A stretch of DNA of 19,463 bases from an uncultured Syntrophomonadaceae bacterium (GTDB lineage: Bacteria; Bacillota; Syntrophomonadia; Syntrophomonadales; Syntrophomonadaceae), in assembly GCA_944391275.1 (NCBI GenBank), contig CALXSZ010000025.1, positions 1-19,463 of the forward strand, in the 5' to 3' direction. The translations under genes and the position numbers were made by a program. Under the pieces are notes generated by a model. It was not told where the DNA came from and searched no databases. It saw nothing but the letters and a program-made list of their open reading frames with translations. Below are positions 6,348 to 14,315 of this stretch, one piece after another; positions within the stretch are counted from its first letter, which is position 1; each line of letters begins with the position of its first letter.

Positions 6348-8096
6348 TTATTCTACCAACGCGTATTTTTTCGCGTATTCTTCATATTTATCGTTGAATT
6401 CTCCTCCGCCGGTTTTTACACGGTTTAAATATTCATGCACTTCCATTTTAGAATGCGCCATTTCCAAAATACACCCGGCAATGTTGGAACAATGATCCGA
6501 TACCCGTTCCAAATTTGTCAATAAATCGTTTAAAATAAAACCGTGTTCAATCGTGCATTCGTTGCGCTGCAAGCGAATAATATGGCGCGTTCGCAGCTGC
6601 CAACGCAATGAATCAACCACTTCTTCCAACGGTTCAACGAGCATGGCCGTTTTTAAATCATCTTCGCAGAAAGCTTTTAAGGCCAATTCGGATACTTCTT
6701 TGACGGCTCTCATCAAAACGGATAATTCTTTTTGCGCCTCTTGGGAAAAAGACGCCCGTTTATCATGCATCTCCTCCGCCGAAAGCAAGATGCTGGTCGC
6801 ATGATCCGAAATACGTTCAAAATCCCCAATCGTATGCAGCAGTTTAGCCACATGAATACTTTCTTCTTCCCCTGGATTATGTCCGCTTAACTTCACTAAA
6901 TAGGAACCAATCTTATCCTCGTATTGGTCAACCAAACTTTCATCTTCTCGAATCTTGACCGCTGTTTTGGCGTCATACTTTTTCAGCATATCCATAGATC
7001 GGTGCAAAGAAGCAACAGAAATTTTAGCCATCAGAGCCGTCGCCTGTTGGCATTGCATTATCGCAATCGAGGGGCTGCTTAGCAAGTGCTCGTCCAGTAA
7101 ATGCAGCGCGTCATCCGTTTTTTCATCTTTCACTGTCCAACAAGCCAAGCGTTCCAGCCATCCACAGAACGGTAAAAACAATACGGTGGTTACAACATTA
7201 AATACAGTATTGATCATAGCAATACCCGCTTGGTTGACTGCTTCACTGAAAAACGGGAAATGGACAATCGCGTTGGCTAAGGAAAAAGCGGCCAAACAAA
7301 CAATTGTTCCGATCAGATTATAATAAAAATGAACCACAGCCGCCCGTTTGGCGTCCCGATTCGCTCCCACGGAGGAAATCAGCGCCGTGACGCATGTGCC
7401 AATATTCATTCCCATCACCAACGGGACCGCGCTGCCGAACGTAACCTGTCCCGTAACCGACAACGCCTGAAGAATTCCGACCGAAGCCGAAGAACTTTGG
7501 ATAATAGCCGTTAAAATAGAGCCGGCTATCATCCCTAGGAAAGGATTCTCAAACATTAAAAGCAGGTTTTGGAAAGCCGGAACTTCTCTCAATCCATAGA
7601 CAGAATTCGCCATATTATCCATCCCGACCATCAAAACCGAAAATCCTAATAGGATCAAACCGGTATCTTTTTGTCGGGGACTTTTTCGAAAAACATAAAG
7701 AAAAACCCCAATGGCGGCTAAAATTGGTGTAAAAGAATTAGGATTCAAGAGCTGGATAAAAACATTTTCCCCCCGAATTCCTGTCAGACTAATAATCCAT
7801 CCGGTAACGGTCGTCCCAATGTTCGCCCCAATAATAACGCCGATCGCCTGACGTAAAGTCATCAAGCCTGAATTAACAAATCCTACAACCATGACCGTTG
7901 TAGCCGACGAACTTTGGATAACGGCCGTTACGCCAAGTCCTAAGAGCAACCCTTTAAACGTACTGGACGTCATTTTCCCTAGAATAACACGCAGCCTTGT
8001 GCCAGCCTTCTTTTCCAACGCTTCCCCCATCAAATTCATTCCAAAAAGGAAAAGCGCAAGACCGCCCAGCATTTTAAGGACGTCAAATAAATCCAA
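6348..8096 (-). CDS. Na+/phosphate cotransporter (PNaS family) with C-terminal PhoU-like domain
   Basis: Membrane protein taking up inorganic phosphate with sodium. It has 582 residues. The transport domain, about 1-320, contains the two inverted QSSS repeats of the family, QSSSATT at 61-67 and QSSSAS at 200-205, with matching GANIGTTVT (90-98) and GMNIGTCVT (229-237). Residues about 350-560 are an alpha-helical PhoU-like domain, a common fusion in bacterial members that probably senses or gates. The start is TTG 8096, with GAGGGG six bases upstream. The gene lies 98 bases downstream of phoR and directly behind three TTTAACA repeats in 11-bp register, so induction by phosphate starvation is likely. 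A strong terminator follows. Confidence 0.95.
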   Translation of the reverse strand: MDLFDVLKMLGGLALFLFGMNLMGEALEKKAGTRLRVILGKMTSSTFKGLLLGLGVTAVIQSSSATTVMVVGFVNSGLMTLRQAIGVIIGANIGTTVTGWIISLTGIRGENVFIQLLNPNSFTPILAAIGVFLYVFRKSPRQKDTGLILLGFSVLMVGMDNMANSVYGLREVPAFQNLLLMFENPFLGMIAGSILTAIIQSSSASVGILQALSVTGQVTFGSAVPLVMGMNIGTCVTALISSVGANRDAKRAAVVHFYYNLIGTIVCLAAFSLANAIVHFPFFSEAVNQAGIAMINTVFNVVTTVLFLPFCGWLERLACWTVKDEKTDDALHLLDEHLLSSPSIAIMQCQQATALMAKISVASLHRSMDMLKKYDAKTAVKIREDESLVDQYEDKIGSYLVKLSGHNPGEEESIHVAKLLHTIGDFERISDHATSILLSAEEMHDKRASFSQEAQKELSVLMRAVKEVSELALKAFCEDDLKTAMLVEPLEEVVDSLRWQLRTRHIIRLQRNECTIEHGFILNDLLTNLERVSDHCSNIAGCILEMAHSKMEVHEYLNRVKTGGGEFNDKYEEYAKKYALVE

Positions 8097-8149
8097 CTTT
8101 AGCCCCTCTTTTCCACAACATTCTTTTACTTTTTCGTTACTTTTTTCTT

Positions 8150-8204
8150 ATTTTAATAAAAGAATGTTAAATTCCGGACAGAGGAATGTTAAATTCATGT
8201 TAAA
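8150..8204 (-). promoter_or_regulatory. Pho box array upstream of the Na+/phosphate cotransporter
   Basis: TTTAACA occurs on the minus strand at 8204-8198, 8193-8187 and 8171-8165. The steps are 11 and 22 bases, so three of four slots with 11-bp periodicity are filled and the slot at 8182-8176 is degenerate. This is the Bacillus PhoP arrangement of TTAACA-like hexamers separated by five bases. A TAAAAT -10 candidate lies at 8155-8150, the position expected for a PhoP-activated promoter. The first two boxes overlap the last codons and stop of phoR. Confidence 0.8.
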
Positions 8205-9853
8205 GGAAAAATGACGGTTATTTTAGTTCCTTTCCCTTCTTCGCTTTCCAACTGGATCTCGGCATGGTGACAAGCCGCCCCGTGTTTCACAATAGATAAA
8301 CCTAACCCGGTCCCGCCAATTTCACGGCTATGGCTCTTATCCACACGGTAAAAGCGTTCAAAAACCCGGCTCTGCGCTGCTTTTGGGATACCAATCCCAT
8401 GATCCTCCACGGAGAGTTTAACGGTTCCTTTCTCTTTTACGAGCCGGATCATTACCTGCCCATTGGGCCGATTGTATTTCACCGCGTTATCGCAGAGGTT
8501 AAAAATGATCTCTTCTAGAATTTGACTGACTCCTTCAATCATCGTTGGTTTCTGCCCTTCCAAAACAAAATGTACGGAAGATTTTTCTGCTGTGGGACGC
8601 AATTGGTCAACCACATCCGAAGCAATTTGATAAAGATCAACTTTTTCCTTTTCCTGTTCCAAGCCGCCTTCATCCAACTCGGACAGGCGAATAATGTCAT
8701 TTACTAAAACAATTAGCCGTTGCGATTCATTGTAAATATCGCCGGCAAATTCCCGTGTTTTTTCGGGTTCGGTAAAACCCTCCCGAATAATTTCCGCAAA
8801 ACCGGATATCGCCGTCAAAGGCGTTTTCAGTTCGTGCGATACGTTCGCCGTAAAATCGCGGCGTAAACGTTCACGCTGTTCTTTTTCCGTTACATCCAAA
8901 ATGACAACGACCGCCCCGTTTACCTGCCCGTTTCGAATGACCGGCGTTGCGATAAATTGGCAGCAACGCCCCTGAATTTCAATAACTTGCTCCATCCGTC
9001 TCCCACAGAGCGCTTCTCCGGTTACTTCGCGAAAACACTTGCTTTCGTTTAGGGCGCAGCGTCCATCCGCATCCGGTACCGCGTCTAAGAGCTTTAAAGC
9101 GCTGGCATTGTATAAAATGACATTGGCCTGATTATCCGTTAAAATAAAGCCCTCGCTCATATTTCCCGTAATGGCGGAAAATTCCTGCTGTTTCTGTTTC
9201 ATCTGTTGAATTTGCTGCTGGATGGTTTGATTCTGTTGTTGAATACGTTGTAAAAAAGGAACCAGCTCTGGATAAACATTCTCACGATTTTTTTCCAAAT
9301 GATCAAAATCAATCTCATTAATGGGGCGAATAATTTGTTTGGAGAGTCTGGACGCTAATAAAGCGGATAACACCAATACGCCTAATAAAGCGGCTAAAAC
9401 GGGATAGACCAAAGGGTATAAAAGGACTTCCCCAATTCCTTGCGTACAGGAAACACGCAAAACGCTGCCGTCTTCTAAGCGCTGAGCATAATACAGCGTA
9501 CTTTTCATCAAAAATTCCGAATAATGGGTATCCATTCCGCTCCCATACTGAAAAGCTTCTTGTACTTCCGGTCGATCGGCGTGATTTTCCATGGCGCTGG
9601 CGTCAAATAAGTTATCATAAAGCACGACCCCATCCGGCGCTATCCAGGTCAAGCGATCTTCTGTCTGAATTTTTTCCAAATATTCTTTTCCCATCCACTC
9701 GATTCCCTGAACAGCCAGCGAAGTCTTTTCTTTTAATTCCAAAAAAGCCCAATTGCTCAACATTTTGTACAGAATTCCTGTGACAAAAATCAACACCAAA
9801 CACAATACGCCGATCCAAGCCAACGAAATGCTTCTAAATATTTTCCTCTCCAT
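8195..9853 (-). CDS. phoR: Phosphate-regulon sensor histidine kinase PhoR
   Basis: Membrane-bound kinase that phosphorylates its partner response regulator when phosphate is scarce. The 552 residues run: transmembrane helix about 11-30; extracytoplasmic PhoR-type sensor region 31-145; second helix about 147-168; a Q-rich coiled coil about 200-225; a PAS domain about 227-325; HisKA with SHELKTPLT and phospho-acceptor His340; and an ATPase domain with NLCDNAVKYN at 452-461, DHGIGIP at 484-490 and GGTGLGL at 513-519. All catalytic boxes are intact. The ATG at 9853 lies within the 3' end of the regulator gene (20-base overlap), with GGGG just upstream, so the two are co-translated. The Pho boxes and phosphate transporter next to it support PhoR rather than a generic VicK/ResE-type kinase. 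Confidence 0.92.
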   Translation of the reverse strand: MERKIFRSISLAWIGVLCLVLIFVTGILYKMLSNWAFLELKEKTSLAVQGIEWMGKEYLEKIQTEDRLTWIAPDGVVLYDNLFDASAMENHADRPEVQEAFQYGSGMDTHYSEFLMKSTLYYAQRLEDGSVLRVSCTQGIGEVLLYPLVYPVLAALLGVLVLSALLASRLSKQIIRPINEIDFDHLEKNRENVYPELVPFLQRIQQQNQTIQQQIQQMKQKQQEFSAITGNMSEGFILTDNQANVILYNASALKLLDAVPDADGRCALNESKCFREVTGEALCGRRMEQVIEIQGRCCQFIATPVIRNGQVNGAVVVILDVTEKEQRERLRRDFTANVSHELKTPLTAISGFAEIIREGFTEPEKTREFAGDIYNESQRLIVLVNDIIRLSELDEGGLEQEKEKVDLYQIASDVVDQLRPTAEKSSVHFVLEGQKPTMIEGVSQILEEIIFNLCDNAVKYNRPNGQVMIRLVKEKGTVKLSVEDHGIGIPKAAQSRVFERFYRVDKSHSREIGGTGLGLSIVKHGAACHHAEIQLESEEGKGTKITVIFPLT

Positions 9854-10520
9854 TATTCCCCAATCCTATCCGATACCCTACCCCTCGGACGGTTTCAATC
9901 CAGTGCCCCGCTTTCCCTAATTTTTGTCTTAAGCTCCGAACATGGACGTCCACCGTACGGCTGGTTCCATCAAACTCGTACCCCCAGATCTGGTTCAGCA
10001 GTTGATCTCGGGTTAAAACTTTTCCACGTACTTTTAACAATAAACACAACATTTCAAATTCCTTTAACGTTAAAGAAACTTCATGCCCCTCCAGCAGCAC
10101 CAGATGTTTTTCCGGACTGACATATAAGTCACCCAATCGGAATTCCGTCGTTTCTACGCTAAAACGCCGCAGTACCGCCCGAATACGGGCAATTAACTCC
10201 ATCATTCCAAAGGGTTTCGGGATGTAATCGTCCGCGCCGCTGTCGAGTCCCACCACTTTATCATATTCACTTCCACGCGCCGTTAGCATAATAACCGGCA
10301 GATTTTTGGTCCGAGCCGAGGCGCGCAACCGTTTTAAAACACTCAATCCGCTCTCTTCCGGCAACATCACATCCATTAAAACCAAGTCCGGTAACATTTC
10401 ATCCAGCGCGTTTTGAAATTGAGACGGCCGTTCAAAGCCTTTCGCTTCCATCCCCTGACTATTTAATGTATATATGACCAATTTCCGAATACTATCGTCA
10501 TCTTCCAATAAATAAATCAT
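9834..10520 (-). CDS. phoP: OmpR-family response regulator, phosphate regulon (PhoP/PhoB type)
   Basis: DNA-binding partner of the downstream PhoR. The 228 residues comprise a receiver domain, about 1-118, with acidic pocket EDDD (6-9), phospho-acceptor Asp50 in LVLMDVMLP, Thr80 and Lys102, and a winged-helix output domain, about 125-222, with the recognition region SRTVDVHVRSLRQKLG near 186-201 and the C-terminal wing RGVGYRIG. The ATG at 10520 is preceded by AGGAGG and GGAG. The gene overlaps phoR by 20 bases. Two Pho-box hexamers lie upstream, suggesting positive autoregulation, which is known for this system in Bacillus. The phosphate assignment rests on this context; the regulator sequence alone would only say OmpR family. 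Confidence 0.92.
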   Translation of the reverse strand: MIYLLEDDDSIRKLVIYTLNSQGMEAKGFERPSQFQNALDEMLPDLVLMDVMLPEESGLSVLKRLRASARTKNLPVIMLTARGSEYDKVVGLDSGADDYIPKPFGMMELIARIRAVLRRFSVETTEFRLGDLYVSPEKHLVLLEGHEVSLTLKEFEMLCLLLKVRGKVLTRDQLLNQIWGYEFDGTSRTVDVHVRSLRQKLGKAGHWIETVRGVGYRIGLGNNGEENI

Positions 10521-10546
10521 TTCTCCTTCGCCTCCTTTTATTATTC

Positions 10547-10590
10547 AGTATAACGCGAATTTCTCACCCGTTTTGTTAAATCCGTGTAAA
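10547..10590 (-). promoter_or_regulatory. Pho-box promoter of phoP-phoR
   Basis: On the minus strand TTTACA (10590-10585) and TTAACA (10579-10574) are exactly 11 bases apart, matching the Pho box hexamer spacing. A TATACT -10 candidate lies at 10552-10547. The -35 region has no good TTGACA, as expected for an activator-dependent promoter. Confidence 0.62.
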
Positions 10591-10606
10591 ATAAAGGCGT
10601 TTTCAT

Positions 10607-10638
10607 AAAAAAACAGCGCCAGAATCCTGACGCTGTTT
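10607..10638 (-). terminator. Rho-independent terminator after the LRR lipoprotein gene
   Basis: A 12-bp stem with one G-T pair, AAACAGCGTCAG with CTGGCGCTGTTT on the minus strand, has a GATT loop and is followed by a run of T. It begins 12 bases after the stop codon and isolates the lipoprotein gene from the phoP promoter. Confidence 0.92.
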
Positions 10639-10650
10639 GAGAGATAAATA

Positions 10651-11778
10651 TTATTCCGCTGTGTAGAGGATCTTACAATTTGATAAAGCTTCTTGCAAAG
10701 CTTCATACTGACCATCCGCCAATGGATTGCCGTTTAAATAAAGCCTCTGTAAGCTGGTCATATGCTCTAAAGCGCTGACGTCGGTAATTTGATTATTTTC
10801 CAAATAAAGTTCCTCGATATTTTTCATTCCAGCCAATTCTGAAAGATCGCTGATCTGATTGTCCTCTACATCCAACATTTTCAACACTTCCAAGTTGCCG
10901 ATCCCCTCAAGGCCCGTCAATTCATTCTGAAACAGCCCCAATTTTCCCAATTGGACCAGGGACCCCAAAGCGCTTGTATCGCTGATTTGATTGCTATCTA
11001 AATATAATTCTTTTAAATTCGTCAAACCCGCCAAAGGCGTTACATCCTGAATATTATTTTCCAATAAGGTTAATTCTTTCAGATTCGTTAGCCCGGCCAG
11101 CGGCGTTAAATCGCTGATTTGGTTGCGTTGGACATTCAGCGTCTCCAGATTCGTCAATCCACTCAAAAAGCTTATATCTTCTATATTATTGGATCGGATA
11201 TCCAATTCCGTCAACTGCGTCAGTCCGGCCAGCGGCTGAAAATCCGCAATGGCATTATTGCCTAAATATAGACGGGTTAATCCGGTTAAATTCGATAAAG
11301 TTTCGATGTTTTCAATTTGATTGGACCATAATCCTAGAAACTGTAATTGCGTCAGATTTTCCAACGGCGTAATATCGCTCACTTGATTATCCAATAAGTC
11401 CAACTCTTGTAAATTGGTTAATTCAGCCAAAGGCGACAAATCGCTAATCTGATTATGAGACAAATTTAATTTCTTTAAATTTTTTAACGTGCTTAAAACT
11501 TCGATGTCCTGAATTTGATTATCTGACAAATCGAGTGACACAAGTTGCGGACAATTTTCTAAAGGACTCAGATCCTGAATATCTCTTTCGGACAAATCCA
11601 ATACATACGTATCTTCCGTTAACTCGATTCCTTCCCATCCCGTTACATTTATCGTCTCCGACGTTTGTTCCGGATCCGTCTCCGTTGTCGTCTGATCTTC
11701 CGTGTTCCCGCATCCAACCAGGCTCCCGCAAGCCAGCAGCAACATTCCTAAAACCGTTATTTTTAAATATTGTTTCAT
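10651..11778 (-). CDS. Leucine-rich-repeat lipoprotein, internalin type
   Basis: Probably a surface-anchored binding protein; the ligand is unknown. The 375 residues start with a lipoprotein signal peptide whose lipobox LVGC places the modified cysteine at 23, followed by an acidic, T/E-rich linker to about residue 50. From about 60 to the end there are roughly 13-14 tandem 22-residue repeats of the form LxxLxLxxNxIxDxxPLxxLTN, the spacing typical of Listeria internalins and related SDS22-like proteins. No C-terminal sorting signal or second domain follows, so the lipid is the only anchor. ATG 11778 has GGAGG six bases upstream. A terminator follows directly and a separate promoter is likely, so it is a single-gene unit. 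The repeats in the middle (about residues 205-265) are the most alike, suggesting recent internal duplication. Confidence 0.93.
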   Translation of the reverse strand: MKQYLKITVLGMLLLACGSLVGCGNTEDQTTTETDPEQTSETINVTGWEGIELTEDTYVLDLSERDIQDLSPLENCPQLVSLDLSDNQIQDIEVLSTLKNLKKLNLSHNQISDLSPLAELTNLQELDLLDNQVSDITPLENLTQLQFLGLWSNQIENIETLSNLTGLTRLYLGNNAIADFQPLAGLTQLTELDIRSNNIEDISFLSGLTNLETLNVQRNQISDLTPLAGLTNLKELTLLENNIQDVTPLAGLTNLKELYLDSNQISDTSALGSLVQLGKLGLFQNELTGLEGIGNLEVLKMLDVEDNQISDLSELAGMKNIEELYLENNQITDVSALEHMTSLQRLYLNGNPLADGQYEALQEALSNCKILYTAE

Positions 11779-11848
11779 CTCTTTCCTCCAATTCTTCTTG
11801 ATTTTCTTATTCCCGATTCCACCGACCGGGATTCGGATCTTTCATAAG

Positions 11849-11857
11849 ATAATACCA
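11849..11857 (-). promoter_or_regulatory. Possible extended -10 promoter of the LRR lipoprotein gene
   Basis: TGGTATTAT on the minus strand is an extended -10 element, about 70 bases before the start codon. No convincing -35 box lies 17 bases upstream. Confidence 0.4.
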
Positions 11858-12060
11858 CATACGAACAGAAAAGTTACACTTCTTCATCTTTTTGCCCTTT
11901 TATTTGCTGTTTTTCCATAAAGCCCCTGCAGATGAATCGTCCAACCCATTTGCCGTACCATTCCCCTTAAAATGCGGAAAATGTCTTTCAGTTACATTTC
12001 ACGGAACCATCCCTACGAGTTATTCAGCATCCGCTTAATTTCTCTCGCCAATTTTTCTTT

Positions 12061-13164
12061 CTAAGCAAAAAGCTCCCGCTCTAAAATATCCGCAATGCGT
12101 CTACAGGCAAAACCATCTCCATAAGGATTACTGGCATGCGCCATCTGGCTGTAGACCGTCGGATTCTCTAAAAGCGTTTTAAAGTTCTGATAAATAACCT
12201 CTTCATTTGTTCCGACCAATTTCAAAGTGCCCGCCTGAATCCCCTCCGGTCTTTCGGTGGTATCACGCATGACCAGTACGGGTTTTCCTAAAGAAGGTGC
12301 TTCTTCCTGAATGCCGCCGGAATCTGTCAGAAGGAGATAGCTGCGGTTTAGAAAATTATGAAAATCCAATACGTCTAAGGGATCAATTAAATGAATCCTT
12401 TCACAGTTCCCTAATTCCTCCTGCGCGGTTTTTCGCACCGCCGGGTTCATATGGATCGGATAAATCGCTTTTACATCCGGGTGTTCATGCATAATACGAC
12501 GCACCGCCCGAAACATCTGATGCATGGGTTCTCCTAAATTTTCTCTTCTATGTGCGGTAAGCATGATCAAACGGCTTCCTTTGGCCCAATTCAGCTCGGG
12601 ATGGGTATATTCGGATCGTACGGTGGTTTTCAAAGCGTCAATCGCGGTATTTCCTGTAACATAGATGTAATGGGGATTTTTCCCCTCGCGAATTAAGTTA
12701 TCTTTCGCCGTTTGGGTAGGTGCAAAGTGATATTGTGCAATCGACCCTACGGCCTGTCGGTTAAATTCCTCCGGATAAGGCGAATAAACATTATAGGTCC
12801 TCAGGCCCGCTTCAACATGTCCAACCGGGATTTGTAAATAATAACCGGCTAAAGCCGTCACAAAGGTTGTGGAAGTATCCCCATGAACGAGTATGACGTC
12901 CGGCTGGACTTTTTCCAAAACCGCTTTTATGCGCTCCAATATATTGACCGTAATATCAAACAAGGTTTGTTGTTCCTTCATGATCGATAAGTCATAATCC
13001 GGTTCAACCCCAAACACTTTCAGTACTTGATCCAACATTTGACGATGCTGCCCGCTGACGCATACAACCGTTCTTAGATTTTCTCGTTTTTTTAATTCAT
13101 TAACCAACGGACACATTTTAATGGCTTCCGGACGCGTCCCAAACACAAGCAAGACTGTTTTCAT
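12061..13164 (-). CDS. wecB: UDP-N-acetylglucosamine 2-epimerase (non-hydrolysing)
   Basis: Interconverts UDP-GlcNAc and UDP-ManNAc, supplying ManNAc for teichoic-acid linkage units or surface polysaccharide. The 367 residues match WecB/MnaA. Landmarks: GTRPEAIK at 9-16, HGDTSTT at 94-100 (Asp96), HVEAGLRT at 116-123 (Glu118), PYPEE at 129-133 (Glu132), LTAHRREN at 202-209 (His205) and TDSGGIQEEAPSLGKP at 280-295. These include the expected catalytic acidic residues and histidine. I use ATG 13164 because AAAGG lies 8 bases before it and the protein then begins with the family's MKTVLLVFGTRPE; a TTG at 13191 would add nine unsupported residues. No other glycan genes are adjacent. After the TAG stop the same frame stays open for 15 more codons to a second TAG. 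Confidence 0.96.
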   Translation of the reverse strand: MKTVLLVFGTRPEAIKMCPLVNELKKRENLRTVVCVSGQHRQMLDQVLKVFGVEPDYDLSIMKEQQTLFDITVNILERIKAVLEKVQPDVILVHGDTSTTFVTALAGYYLQIPVGHVEAGLRTYNVYSPYPEEFNRQAVGSIAQYHFAPTQTAKDNLIREGKNPHYIYVTGNTAIDALKTTVRSEYTHPELNWAKGSRLIMLTAHRRENLGEPMHQMFRAVRRIMHEHPDVKAIYPIHMNPAVRKTAQEELGNCERIHLIDPLDVLDFHNFLNRSYLLLTDSGGIQEEAPSLGKPVLVMRDTTERPEGIQAGTLKLVGTNEEVIYQNFKTLLENPTVYSQMAHASNPYGDGFACRRIADILERELFA

Positions 13165-13210
13165 AGACTTTTCCTTTCTGGTTTTGTTCAATGATTTTTA
13201 CTACGGTAGG

Positions 13211-13219
13211 ATTATACCA
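13211..13219 (-). promoter_or_regulatory. Extended -10 promoter of the epimerase gene
   Basis: TGGTATAAT on the minus strand is a consensus extended -10 element about 47 bases before the epimerase ATG. The -35 position (TCCGTT) is weak, as often seen with TGn promoters. Confidence 0.65.
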
Positions 13220-13778
13220 TAGGAACGGCCCAGAACGGAAATCATGCGGATATTTTTATTTTTAATCTCTCAAACAGAGTCAATTCATAAATTTTTCTCA
13301 AAGCGATCCCAAACGCCGCTCCGGTTGCCTGAACCTATCAAGATAAAGAAAATTTCCATCCGGTTTCCTATCTATATACTGCATAGTATTTCTTTTTCAT
13401 AGAAAAAAAGTACGTGTTTTGTGTTTTTTAAATGGCAAATATCTCATTTTTTTCTTCGTTCTTCAGAAAAATCAAGAAACGAACGAATCTAACTTCTATT
13501 TTCTTTTTTTTAAGTTTTCTAAATCACTTCTTTTATTTTTCTAATCCTTTGTATGAAAGCCACTCATTTGCTTTTTTATGTTCGCTGGATCGGATCCGAA
13601 AAAAAGAGAAAATTTCATTGCAGAGAGAATATGTGTGTACGATAATAGAAGAAAAGGAATTGAAAATGATCAAAAGAGTAATCTAATATGAGAAGCATAC
13701 GCCAAGTTGGCGCGCAGATAAAACCAATAAATTTTTAGGCATTCTGTCGAATAAGGATAGAATAGAGAGGTTTTTTCT
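13220..13778. other. AT-rich intergenic region
   Basis: I find no convincing gene. Visible elements are two short inverted repeats, ATACT-GCAT-AGTAT at 13376-13389 and TTTTTC-ATA-GAAAAA at 13393-13407, and the promoter at 13618-13646. Downstream of that promoter are a six-codon frame (ATG 13666, MIKRVI) with AAAGG upstream and a small hairpin CGCCA-AGT-TGGCG at 13700-13712. A plus-strand open frame at 13432-13686 is Phe/Ser-rich, has no ribosome binding site, and is probably not a gene. Confidence 0.5.
13618..13646 (+). promoter_or_regulatory. Candidate promoter for the XRE regulator
   Basis: TTGCAG (13618-13623) and GATAAT (13641-13646) are 17 bases apart. This gives a leader of about 125 bases before the regulator start. 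Confidence 0.5.
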
Positions 13779-14051
13779 ATGCGTCAATATAAGATATTGC
13801 TACAGAAATTTCTAAGAAATTCAATCTACAATTTTCGTATCCAGAATCGGTATACACAGGAAAAAATGGCGGAATTGCTTGGGATTTCTCCACGATCGTA
13901 CATCGATCAGGAACATGGGAAATATGGATTCTCAGCATTATCGGTAATTTTCTATCTGCTGGTTTTGTCCGAGGATGAGGTGTATGTTTTTCTGGAGCAG
14001 TTTCGCAGAGATTTGGAACAGGAGGAAAAGAAATCGTATCATACTGTTTAA
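13779..14051 (+). CDS. Small XRE-family helix-turn-helix regulator
   Basis: Probable DNA-binding transcriptional regulator of 90 residues. The helix-turn-helix spans about 17-62, with the core QEKMAELLGISPRSYIDQEH-GKYG at 27-50, followed by FSALS and a hydrophobic, acidic tail. From memory, similar short proteins with ISPRSYxDxExGxxGFSALS are common in gut Clostridia, often alone; I cannot confirm this by a search. GAGAGG lies 8 bases before the ATG at 13779. It is one of only two clear plus-strand genes here and sits in an AT-rich zone. Its targets are unknown. A second possible small gene begins 42 bases downstream with its own GTGAGG site, which could make a two-gene unit. Confidence 0.82.
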   Translation: MRQYKILLQKFLRNSIYNFRIQNRYTQEKMAELLGISPRSYIDQEHGKYGFSALSVIFYLLVLSEDEVYVFLEQFRRDLEQEEKKSYHTV

Positions 14052-14092
14052 AAAGGACGCGGCCATGTTGTTGCCCGATGTGAGGTTACCCA

Positions 14093-14315
14093 ATGCAAGA
14101 ATTCCTTCATCTTCTACCATTACCGCACCGCATCCAACAAGACCGCTTGATAGAACGGTTCATCGTTGCGCATATTGCAGCCAAACGTCAAAAAATAAAA
14201 TGCTTACCGATACCGAATATTGCTACCGAATATTGCCTTATCAGGGCTAGATGGAGGGATTTTTCTTACTCAAAAATTTTTATCTTTGCTCCCTCAACTT
14301 ATTCAATTTTTCTGA
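14093..14315 (+). pseudogene. Small ORF of unknown function, apparently frameshifted by a 13-bp duplication
   Basis: ATG 14093 has GTGAGG seven bases upstream and begins a protein-like stretch, MQEFLHLLPLPHRIQQDRLI then ERFIVAHIAAKRQK. TACCGAATATTGC then occurs twice in tandem (14211-14223 and 14224-14236). As written, the frame continues for 148 codons into Phe/Lys/Ser-rich sequence that looks non-coding. With one copy removed, the frame becomes IALSGLDGGIFLTQKFLS then LLPQLIQFF and stops at 14313-14315, a tidy 69-residue product. I infer a recent frameshift by tandem duplication. I do not recognise the family, and it may equally never have been a gene. Confidence 0.4.
14211..14236 (+). repeat. 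Perfect 13-bp tandem duplication
   Basis: TACCGAATATTGC is present twice with no gap (14211-14223, 14224-14236). Thirteen is not a multiple of three, so it changes the reading frame of any gene crossing it. Confidence 0.9.

Noticed and set aside
11884..11961. 25-codon minus-strand frame between the epimerase and LRR genes
   Set aside because: Its AAGGGG lies almost against the ATG, so spacing is wrong, and the sequence resembles nothing I know.
13432..13686. 84-codon plus-strand open frame
   Set aside because: No ribosome binding site, low-complexity Phe/Ser/Lys composition and a promoter embedded inside it; most likely chance in AT-rich DNA.
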